A program made the translations under genes and the position numbers. Positions 24,690 through 34,616 of a stretch of DNA of 64,000 nt are shown one piece after another. The stretch's first letter is position 1, and each line of letters begins with the position of its first letter. The stretch lies in assembly GCA_021464245.1 (NCBI GenBank), contig JADCRB010000064.1:1198218-1262217 (forward strand), read 5' to 3'. The notes under the pieces are model-generated. The model saw nothing but the letters and a program-made list of their open reading frames with translations. It did no database searches and was not told the origin of the DNA. The stretch comes from Carallia brachiata (taxonomy: Eukaryota > Streptophyta > Magnoliopsida > Malpighiales > Rhizophoraceae).

Positions 24690-25633
24690 TAGTTTCTTAA
24701 AAAACTTGCCACATGTTTGGCATGAGAGAGAATCATAGTATTATACAATTTTTATGATTTGTAACACATTATCTTTAAATAACTTGCATATGTTTTAGGT
24801 AAATTTAAGTGCAATTCGGTGTTTACCTTCTTTGAAGAGTTTTGTTTAAACGAACCCTAAGCCTAATTCATGAATAGTTTGCTTTATCATACTAGTAATA
24901 GGCCAATATAGTAGTGTTGTAATCTTACTTTGTGCGAATCTTTTCGATACTTTTGCGTGGGATCTATGTACGATATTATTTATATTAATGCAATGATTAC
25001 TGTGTTCAAAAAAAGAAAAACAAAACTTGCACATGTTTTAGTTTCTCAAAAAACTTGCGCATGTTTTAGTTTCTTAAAAAACTCGCACATGTTCGGCGTT
25101 AGAGAGAATCATAATATTTTAATAAATTTTTTAAATGATTTGTTACATATTATCTTTATCTAACTTGCAAATTTTTTTAGTTTCTCAAAAAACTTGCAGA
25201 TGTTTGCGTTTCCTAAGAACTTGCACATGTTTGGCGTGAGAGAGATTAATCTTAGTATTTTAGTACACTTTTTTTTTTTTTTATGATTTGTTACATATTA
25301 TCTTTATCTAAATTACAAATTTCTTAGTTTCTCAAAAAACTTGTACTTGTGGGGCGTGAGAGAGAATTTTAGTATTTTAATACATTTTTTTTTTATGATT
25401 TGTTACATATCATCTTTATAAAACTTGCAAATTTTTTAGCTTCTCAAAAAACATGCAGATGTTTGCACGTGTTTTAGAGTCTCAACAAACTTGCACATGT
25501 TTGGCCTAAGAGAGAATCTTAGTATTTTAATACATTTTTTTTATGGTTTGTTACATATTATCTTTATCTAACTTGCAAATTTTTTAGTTTTCCAGAAACT
25601 TGCACATGTTTTAGTTTCTCAAAAACATGTTTT
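24690..25633. repeat. Minisatellite array, copy 2 (one unit longer)
   Basis: The unit is the same as at 3888-4722. A whole extra unit at about 25325-25480 (with ggggcgtgagagagaattt) is absent from block 1. Confidence 0.75.
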
Positions 25634-26324
25634 AAGCCTCAAATACGAGACATTGTAAGAACAAATGGAAATGCCTCCACCGGGTGTAAGACGGACACTG
25701 CTGTTCAGTGCCACCTTTCCAAATGAGATACCGGTCTGCTTTCCTTTCTGTACAATGTTCTCTTTGTTGCTATTATTTCCCCTACACAACAGGCGTCTCA
25801 GAAAACAAATTATAAAAAATAATAATAATAATTGAATGTTTTTGATGAATATGCGAGGTTTGATAATATAGATTTTTATTGATGGAAGGAGGCCATTGAG
25901 CATGTTCCTATTAGTTTGTACAAAAAAACTGCTTTAAAATACTGCCAAAATCGCAATTCAAAAGCAAAAAATTTAAATCAAAATTAAATAAGAAAACATA
26001 TTACAGTCCGCCCAACGTACTGACATATCCTTAGTATTATAAATAAATCGAGAAGGACATTGCTACGTAAACTAAGGTAATAAAATATTTTTTTTTTGTT
26101 TTTCCTTTGTATAAAATTAAAATTAAAATTTAAATAAATATTACTGTAAAATATAAAGTATAGATATATATGAAATTTGTTAAAAAAAAATTTCAAAAAA
26201 TAAAAAAACATATTAGTATCTTGTATGTGTGTACAATCTAAGTATACAAAATATATATATTAAACATTTTTGCATCAAGAAAATAAATATTTATAACTAA
26301 ATGTTACACGCTTGCATCACTTGA
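25634..26324. other. Noncoding conserved spacer, block 2
   Basis: Counterpart of 4723-5383. No coding frame is preserved. Confidence 0.5.
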
Positions 26325-26484
26325 GCATCTGGCCTAGTGGTGGAGCAATAGCTCAAATGGTGGGGATAATAACTTTAATAATATTAAGTAGAGGTTCAAA
26401 TTCTCACCTAATTTACAGTTTTCTTTCAATGTTTAAGTTTGAACTCTCAACTATTATAGCAAAGATAATAATAATAATAATAAT
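26325..26484 (+). mobile_element. SINE-like tRNA-derived retroposon, copy 2
   Basis: A-box-like tagctcaaatgg (26349-26360), B-box-like ggttcaaattc (26393-26403) and an (ata)n tail. It is the better preserved of the two copies. Confidence 0.55.
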
Positions 26485-27179
26485 CATAACAAACATTACT
26501 GAATATTTTGTATCCTCTTCCAACATGAAAATGACAGATTAAACTAAAATATCATGACTTGGAGGTTGAAACGCTCAGCTGTTGACACACATAATTCATA
26601 CGGGCAGTACAGCAGATATACACATGTAAATCTTTTTTTTTTCAATAAAAAAATTTATTATGAATATGTCGATTATCGAATTTATGGGTCAGATTCTGAA
26701 TAATTCTCATTTATTCTGTTTTCTTTAACTTAACTCATGAAAAAAGACCCACCACCTAAATACTGTTAAATTTGAGCAAACTTCCTCTAAACTGATCAAA
26801 CAAAATTAACGAATCTGAAACTAAGAGTACGTAAGTGATGATCAAATCAGACAAATTTATAGGTCAAAACTACAAAGTGTTATCCATGAAATTCAAATCC
26901 AAATTAATAGTGAAACTTAACTTATGAAAAAAGACCCACCACCTAAATACTGTTGAATTTGAGCAAACCTTCTCTAAACTGATCAAACAATATTAAAGAA
27001 TCTGAAAGTAAGAGTATGTAAGTGATGATCAAATCAGACAAATTTATAAGTCAAAACTACGAAGTGTTATTTATAAAATTTAAATCCAAATTAATAGTGA
27101 AAGAAACACGCTGAATTATCATCTAGAAACTACTTTGAGAGCTACATGTATATCATTTCAGATAAGAAGAACGTGCTTA
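26485..27179. other. Spacer with a local duplication
   Basis: About 180 bp are present twice here (landmark aaaagacccaccacctaaatac at about 26740 and 26928), while block 1 has one copy (about 5800). No gene is visible. Confidence 0.55.
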
Positions 27180-27604
27180 TATTGATTTATTGAATTTTCC
27201 CATTATAGACGCAAATGTACAAAGATAAATTACCATAATTTCCTGCAGAGATGGAGGGAAGAGAATTAAAGTTCGATAGGCAATTGCTTTTCCTTTGCCT
27301 GAATACTTTATTTCTGCAGGTTTATAAATTTGCCCACAACATTTTTCTAACAAGGTGCAAATTATCAGTATATAGTGATAAAAAACCCAATCAAAAACTT
27401 ACCAAGAAATTGAAATTTCAGCTACAAAAATAAGGGAGAATGGACCGAGGAAAGCCTCCCCAAGTAAATCAGGCACGCATCACGCTCGTAGCAGAGGAAA
27501 AATTAACGGACTTGTGGGGGAAAATAAGGACGGATTTAGGAAAGCCGAAAGCATAGCTCAAACGAACGGTTATTTTCTCTATCATAATTAGAACTATTGA
27601 AAAA
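27180..27604 (-). pseudogene. DUF1005 3'-UTR remnant, block 2 copy
   Basis: Counterpart of 6055-6480. No DUF1005 coding DNA is attached. Like copy 1 it runs through ggttgtcacggcagg (about 28275) into AP 3'-flank. Confidence 0.6.
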
Positions 27605-28938
27605 TAAGGGGATATTTTAAAAAACTTAAATTTTACATGAGAAATAAAAGTCAAGTATTCTCACATGAAAAAAAGATATTAAGTATTATTTTTTATAAAT
27701 TAATAGGTTCCTTATATTTTATAAAACAAAGAGTTATAAAAGATCTCATGTAACTCAGTCTCAAACTCAATATAAGTAAGCTCATGCGGCCTTACGCGGT
27801 GGTTCCTCGAGTCCAATTTTTTGAATCATTTAGAATTTTCGGTCAAATTAGCCATTTTTTAACTGTTGAAAAACACCACCATCATCCTGTTTATTATTCA
27901 CCGTTACGGCTATGATTCCTTTTTATAAGTCTTAAAGCTTGAACTAATATACAAAAATAATCTTCTTCTCCAAAAAATATCTATTCATATACTCTTCTTC
28001 TTGTATACACTTTTGCTATTGAAATTTACTAGGTTAATCAAAATCAGAGTTATTTTTGTCACCTCATTATTTAAAGTACACATTAATAAGGTCTATTGTA
28101 TCATGAAAAAATAGTCGATTCGACCTACTGCACTATCTTGACTTAATAATATGAGAAGAAACTATCTTTAAATACAGTACCTAACATAACTTAGATATTT
28201 TATATTTTTAACTATTTATTTGCATCCATTTTTTTTGTTTATTTTACTTTATTATTTCTAAAAAGAAGTAATTGGTTGTCACGGCAGGTTAGCTCAAAGG
28301 CCCACTTGCCCACATTTTAAACCAATTTAAGCACATAAATAGAGCATAAAGTATCGCATTTGAGTTTTTTCGAAGATGGGTAGTCATTAGTACGATTTTC
28401 CCATTTCTTCTCATTTAGAGATCTTAGGTTTGCCGAAATTAGACTATTAATGGTTAGAATTTGTGCACAAGTTCAGTTTAGAAGCTGAGTCAACTTGTAT
28501 TTAAAGATCATGTTGTTGGAACCTATCTGTGCTTTTCCAGTTTGAATGAAGAACACAGCACAAGCAGAAAAGCACAATGTTATTGATAGAATCTATGGTA
28601 GATCGATGGCCTCAACCTTCACCTTGTTCTCTAGCTGAACGCATGAGAGCAATTTTGAAGAGAAACGAGGAAGCAAATAATTGTAATTAAGCAATAGAGT
28701 TTTGAATTGTGAAGGTAACTACCTTTATTCATGGACAAGCAGCCTTTTATAAAGGCCCAAGTCCAAAGAGAATTCAGAGAACATAGTACACTTCTTCCAT
28801 TGTGCTAACAACAACAGAATCATGGGAAAAACGAAGCTAGATAGTGACGATGGTAGTTTTGCAACAACACAACATTTCAATTTAAAATTAGATTATAAGG
28901 CAGTCTAGCAATATTTGCCAAGAGCCTCATATCTTTTC

Positions 28939-29423
28939 TTATGCAACGAAGTACATAGGATTTGGAAGTTTAAAGGACCTGTCATCACTCCACTGATCTC
29001 CAGAGGACCCACGAATCCTGTTGCCCTCGTTTACCAACTCTGATCTCTTATGGGACTTGTAGAGAATAGCATTTTTGCCATGATCATATTTTCCCCTATA
29101 CCGTGTAAGCTATATATACATCAATCGTTTGGCCCAATGTTTAATCCCTCATTTAATTTAGATTGCCATGCATGAAACCACAAAAGCCTAGAGCAAGTTT
29201 GAATTAATCAATCACAGATGATATAAAAAGACTCTGTCCATATAATCACGCATCTCAGAATTAGTCTCTCCCAACCTCTATATCCTACCGAATTAAGATT
29301 TTGAACAGTGGCATTCCTTTTATCTTCGCCCCTCCCAGTTAATAAAAATATGGTGAAGTTCAGCTTCTGTAGCTCTTTGTAAAAATTCAGACTTGCTGGT
29401 ATGATCCATTGAAAATTTTTGAT
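28939..29423 (-). pseudogene. AP-3: acid phosphatase pseudogene (exon 1 deleted)
   Basis: Exon 2 lies at 29254-29423 and exon 3 at 28939-29095. Exon 2 lost 40 bp near its start, which shifts the frame; beyond that it still reads PASLNFYKEL and IFLLTGR. The exon 2 donor GT is mutated to AT. Exon 3 keeps YKSHKRSEL and GDQWSD but lost 21 bp in frame right after it, and ends with SFKLPNPMYFVA. Exon 1 is gone: sequence matching 9253-10557, which includes exon 1, is deleted at about 31680. It is the positional partner of AP-1 and damaged in the opposite half. Confidence 0.85.
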
Positions 29424-30155
29424 CTGGGACTAGATGAAGACAAACTTGGTACCTTCAATTAATCAATAGATGCTAAATATGGACAAAAAAAAGGGCGAAA
29501 AAAAAAATTCCGTCGCAGTCCAGAGTAGATATAAGGTACAAGAGCATTGAAAAAGGGAAATATTCAGTTTTGGATTATACTTATGACAAGGGTTCAAGGG
29601 GGGAGAAAGGGAAGAATAAACCTTAAAATGCATGATTAGGATTGGGTTAGGAGGTGAGTCCCTTTCAGGTAATCTTAGAATGTTGTTGGGAAATAATAAG
29701 TTGGTAATAGAGCATACAGAGGGGTGATGACCCGAATTTCCTTGGCTCACAACACGTTTCCTTGTCTCTTTACAAACTAGCAGCAATAATTTCCCTAACA
29801 AGACTGTAAAATATCATTCTTACTTTTCTATTTTACTAACAGAAGGAAAAAAAAAAAAAAACTTGCAGTCATAATGTTAAAATCCAATGTCTTGGATTAT
29901 TATTCGCCTGGACGTGGTTCAAAATGGGATCTAAACGATCAAAAAATAAAGTTTTGCTTTCTCTATGCAATTGCAAAGCATTTGTTCTCCAACACCTTAT
30001 GACTTGAAAGCAAGTGGAATCAAACCCTAGCCTATGCCATTTTTGAAATCTATTATCAGGACAAGAAGCCTGTGAACAGTCCCTTCTTGTTAAAGTTTCA
30101 AATCTATGGCGTAGTTTTATGGGAGACAGATGCTCAATGAAAACTTGGTCAAAAC

Positions 30156-31022
30156 CATAGTTTTAAAAACCGGACCGATTATTGAACCGGTGAGAAGACT
30201 GGATTAGTGGTTTAGCGGTTCAACCGAAAAACCGACGGTTGAACCGGCGGGTCAATTCTGATTTGATAAAATAATAATTAATACTTATAATTTTTCATTT
30301 TTTAATAACAAATAATGAGTATAACTATAAAAAATATAATATGAGTCTACTTAAATTTAAAATAAAATTTAAATATAAGATATTTATGATAATTTTTTAA
30401 TTAAATAAATTAATAAAGTATAAATATCAATTAAAATTTTGATAAAAATTCTTAAAAAATTATTTTTCAATGTAAATTGTAATATATTACTTAATATATG
30501 AAGTTATGAACAACGTTAAATTATTATATACAGAAAAATATATAGTGAAAAGTAAAAAATTCTTAAATTGTACAAGAAAATACTATATAATATTGTTTAG
30601 TATTATGAAAATATTATTTTTATCATTCACACAATAAAAAGATAAAAATATAATAAATTTTAGTATGTAAATATTATGTAAATATTATTGTTGATGTAAT
30701 AAAAAGTAAAAAAAATATATATAATTTTTACTGTACAAATACTGTTTATTATTAAAAAAATTATTATTTTTACTGTTTACACAATAAATAATGAAAAAAA
30801 TAATTTTTTACTATTTAATTGTCTCGGTTACTGTTCATTTTTTACTGTTTATTATTAAAAAAAATATTATTTTTACTGTTTGTACAGTAAAAAGTGCAAA
30901 AAAAATAATTTTTTATTACTTAATTGACCCGGTAATTATTTATGTGAACCGGCCCGGCCCAGTGCCCGGGTCACCGGGCCGTCGGTCCAACCGGCCGGGC
31001 CGGGCCGGGTTTAAAAACAATG
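30156..31022. mobile_element. 867-bp non-autonomous hAT-like transposon
   Basis: The 8-bp target-site duplication gtcaaaac stands at 30148-30155 and 31023-31030; block 1 has the single empty site at 8382-8389. Terminal inverted repeats start cat[a/t]gttttta and continue into gg[a/c]ccgg motifs. The core is AT-rich and the right end strongly GC-rich (ggccgggccgggccgggttt). No transposase frame is present; the 96-codon frame inside is not credible. An 8-bp duplication with CA-starting repeats fits the hAT superfamily. It sits in intron 1 of the broken AP-3. Confidence 0.85.
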
Positions 31023-31030
31023 GTCAAAAC

Positions 31031-31680
31031 TATCTAATTAGCAAAGCATTTTTCCCAATCCCGTTTCGGAAACAGAGCTAGCAAGATTCGCACTAATTTC
31101 AGTCTAGTTTCAAGTGGAACCAGCTCGATGGTCAGGACTTGATAATAATGACTGTCAATGTTTCTTTTTCCGGAGCAAAGCAATGACTATGAATGTTTAA
31201 TCAACTGGACTTAAACTTTGTTGACCCCAAGAATAAAATTAACTGGAGGAGGCTGTTGGTTCCAACTCCAATTACGGGACATTCCCACAAAACAAAAGTC
31301 TCAATTGAGATAAGTGTAAAAAGGAAAAAGTTTTTTAGCTTCACATTAGAAATAAGAATAAAGTAGTATATATTATTAGATAATTAAATTTATAAAAAAA
31401 AATAATTTATCAGATAAACTTTTATTACTATTTAAGTATAATTATATAATTTTACTCGTTTAAAAATAGACCGTAAATATTTTTGTCCAACTAAGCCAAC
31501 AAGAATGATTAAGAATCATCTTACCTTGTCCAATACCCAAAGCAAAATTCTTTTACAAACTTCCTTATAGGGTCTTTAAAAAAAAAAAAAAAATCTTGTG
31601 AGGCCATTGCGAAGAAAAAATGCAGGTTAGACTTATCGTCTATTCGCAAACCACAAAAATTAGCTGCAATTACCTATACA
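31031..31680. other. Rest of AP-3 intron 1 up to the deletion junction
   Basis: Matches 8390-9252, with several small indels. At about 31675-31681 it jumps to sequence matching 10558; att is shared at the breakpoint. Confidence 0.6.
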
Positions 31681-31764
31681 TTTGAAGACAAGGCTTTGAT
31701 ATGTTCCGCCGCTTGACCAGTCGTGGTAATCATCTCTTTTGGATTTTTGAGAGCTTGGATAGCC
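31681..31764 (-). mobile_element. Residual LINE fragment
   Basis: 5' part of the LINE piece at 10558-10643; the rest, with the poly(A) end, was lost in the deletion that removed AP-3 exon 1. Confidence 0.55.
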
Positions 31765-32406
31765 AAAAAAAAAAAAAAAAAAACTTGCACACATTTTTAT
31801 ACATTTTTTCAAAGGTTTTTTTTTTTTAGCACAAAAAAAATTATGTATATGGTATGTAAGTCATCGCATGTGTTGGTTAAAGTCGAAGATCACTCGTTTT
31901 GTCTTCATATTATATGTTAAATGATTAAATTTATAAATAAAAAAAACAAATTATCACATTTCGTTAAATAAAATTATATTATTATTTGTTTCAGCTTATT
32001 TGAAGTTATGTAATTAAACTTATATAAGAATTTGTCTTGTAATGCATTAAATGTAAAATTGAATGTTAAATACTTTTATTTGTTAGTATTGTTCCAGCTG
32101 TTTAAAGTTAGTAGTTTAGGTGGTTGAAAACAGTGACTTTTAATTGAAATATGGGTTCCAATCATATATCCCTATTTTAGATGGAGAGGAAATAGTTTTA
32201 TTTATTAGGAAATAAAATTTCTAGTTTGTGAAATTATAAATATGGTTAAAGAAAACAAAAATTAATAAATTGTAATAAATAAATTAATACACTTAAAAAG
32301 CACTAAATCAAAAGGAATTATTTCGAATGGACACATTAATGAACTCGCACATTCTCTTTCAACAATCAAATCGTTTGAATATTAATGTCATATAATTTGT
32401 AATGTC

Positions 32407-32437
<31 letters not shown>

Positions 32438-32829
32438 AAAAAACGTTTGATTGTTGAAAAAAAATTCCTATATCAAATCATTTGAATATTAATGTCATAT
32501 AATTTGTAATGTCATATAATTTGTAATGATTTAAAATTATTGTATAGATAAATTTTTAAAAGAATTATTCACGAGTCTAATCAAGCGACCAGACTAGTAA
32601 TTATTGCAATCTTCTAATTATATGAATAAATTTTTGTATAACTATAAGCATTTTTCTTAAAAATTATTATAAACCCAAACCTTGAATTTGATACATAGTA
32701 TAAAATATCATAATATAGAATATATTAGATTTATACCACATAAAATATTATAAAATATAATTAATTTATCTCATATTATGGTATTTTATATTATGTACTA
32801 AACGTATTTAAAAGAGTCACAAAAAAAAA
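31765..32829. other. AT-rich upstream DNA, block 2
   Basis: Near 31905-31915 sequence matching about 10785 is joined to sequence matching about 12200, so the inverted segment of block 1 is absent. The stretch includes the (TA)n run at 32407-32435. Confidence 0.55.
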
Positions 32830-33060
32830 ACACTGTAAACGAGAAAAAAAAGACGTTGGCAAAATCGGCTTGCTGACTTTGAAAATTGGTTCATTGCTAT
32901 GTTTAAAATCGACAATGCCGCCTTTAGACATAAGAAAAAAGGATCCTTTTCCTCGGTTCACTGCCTATAAATAAATAGCCAGTGAACCAAGTTTTGGCAG
33001 ACATCAGCACATATTGCAAAAAAAACATTTGCAAAGAAAACTTATAAAACATTTGCTTCT
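32830..33060 (+). promoter_or_regulatory. Conserved plus-strand promoter-like island, copy 2
   Basis: Nearly identical to 13085-13320, with TATAAATA at 32966-32973. Confidence 0.45.
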
Positions 33061-34254
33061 TTACTTCGTTTTCATTTATTAGACGTATAATATCTGATTG
33101 TCATTGAGTTAGATATTTCAGATCGAAAATTCAAAATATTTAATATATTCATTTCCAAACAAATTTCGGATATATACTCTATGATTATCACTGAATGAAA
33201 TCTGTTAGAGTGAAAATTCAAAATATTAAAATATTAAAAATTTATTTGAAATTAAACTTTCTACTGCTCTCAGTAAAGTTATGTCAGTCAATATGAAATT
33301 AAGCCCCTATGACTTATCGTGTAATCAAGTCAGTTTCATCGAAATTAAGTCTCTACAGTCTTCATCGTAGTCTAAGCATTTACCTAAGATCTAGTCTCGA
33401 CTCTGAGCAGAATTTATTTCGTTCAAAATAAAATTGTAGAATTTATTTTTGTTGAGATCAAATTCATATAATCCTTGATAAAATCACGAATGAGTATTAA
33501 TCGAAAGATTCACATGAAAATGAACCTCACATCAATCTTAAATTTTTTTTTGTAATTTATACTTATATTTTCGAAATTTAACTGTTTTAAATTCAAAATT
33601 TACAGGCCCTTACATAGACTAGTAAAGTATTCACCGTGATATACTCTTGTAACTTGTAAGCGAAGAGAAGGGCGTTGCAGCTGGAACCATCCTTCTGGTT
33701 GTTACAATTCTAGTGGAATTGGCAAGATTTTTTTGATCAACTTGGAGATATTTGCTCGGCGAGATGAAATTGAGGAATGCCCATGGCACACCATTAATCA
33801 ACAAAACAAGTGGAAAATTTTCATTTGTTTGCCCTCATTTTTTTTTTTTATTACTTGAAGAACGAATTTTGGTACAAGAGAGAAGAGCGAAGTGATCGAA
33901 CCTTTACCACGCCCTTGACCACAAAGGCCTACTTGCCCAGATTTTAAACCAATTTGGGCATATAGATAGAGCATAGCCTACTTGCCCAGATTTTAAACCA
34001 ATTTGGGCATATAGATAGAGCATAGGGCATCTGAGACGAGTTTTTCAGGAGATGGGTAGTCATTTATGCAAATTGCCTATTTCTTCTCATCTGGACATCT
34101 TAGGTTTGCCAAAATTATACTATTGATGGTCAGAATTTGTGTACAAATTCAATTTAGAACTTCGTTAATTTGTATTTAAAGATCACGATGTTGGAAACTA
34201 TCTGTGCTTTCCAAGTCTGAATGAATAACGCAGCATAAGCAGAAACGCGCAATG
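33061..34254. other. Spacer with the unidentified conserved block, copy 2
   Basis: Counterpart of 13321-14616; 33625-33890 is the conserved block. A local direct repeat (33925-33970 and 33976-34025, landmark cctacttgcccagattttaa) is specific to this copy. Confidence 0.5.
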
Positions 34255-34407
34255 CTATTGATAGAATCTACGATGGATCGATTGCCTTGATCTCGACCTT
34301 GTCCTCTGGCTGAATGCGTTTGAGCAGTTTTGGAGAGAAGCAAGGAAGCAAATAATTGCAATTAAGCCATAGAATTTTAAATTGTGAAGATAACTACCTT
34401 TATTCAT
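34255..34407 (-). CDS. Doubtful 50-aa ORF with a signal-peptide-like N-terminus, in the AP-4 3' region
   Basis: It begins MNKGSYLHNLKFYG, has a hydrophobic stretch (GLIAIICFLASL), and ends in a basic tail (SQRTRSRSRQSIHRRF). The frame is open at the same length beside AP-5 (43565-43717). Beside AP-2 one base is missing, beside AP-3 a stop interrupts it, and beside AP-1 and AP-6 the region is deleted. A TATA-like ttttata complement lies only 13-19 bp upstream of the ATG, too close to serve it, and the AP poly(A) signal overlaps its first codons. It may well be only AP 3'-UTR. Confidence 0.2.
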   Translation of the reverse strand: MNKGSYLHNLKFYGLIAIICFLASLQNCSNAFSQRTRSRSRQSIHRRFYQ

Positions 34408-34616
34408 AGACAACTAGCCTTTTATAAAGGCGCAAGTACAACGACAATTAAGAAAACATGGCGCACTACTTCCATCGTGCTAACAGCAACAAAATCATGG
34501 GAAAAACTAAGCTAGATAGTGGAAATGGTAGTCTTGCAACAACACAAAACATTTCAATTTCAAACACGATTTACGAGGCAGTCATGCAATATTTGCCAAG
34601 AGCCTCATATCTTCTC

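Noticed and set aside
30791..31081. 96-codon plus-strand frame
   Set aside because: Low-complexity AT-rich and ccgg-repeat translation inside the hAT-like element, crossing its end.
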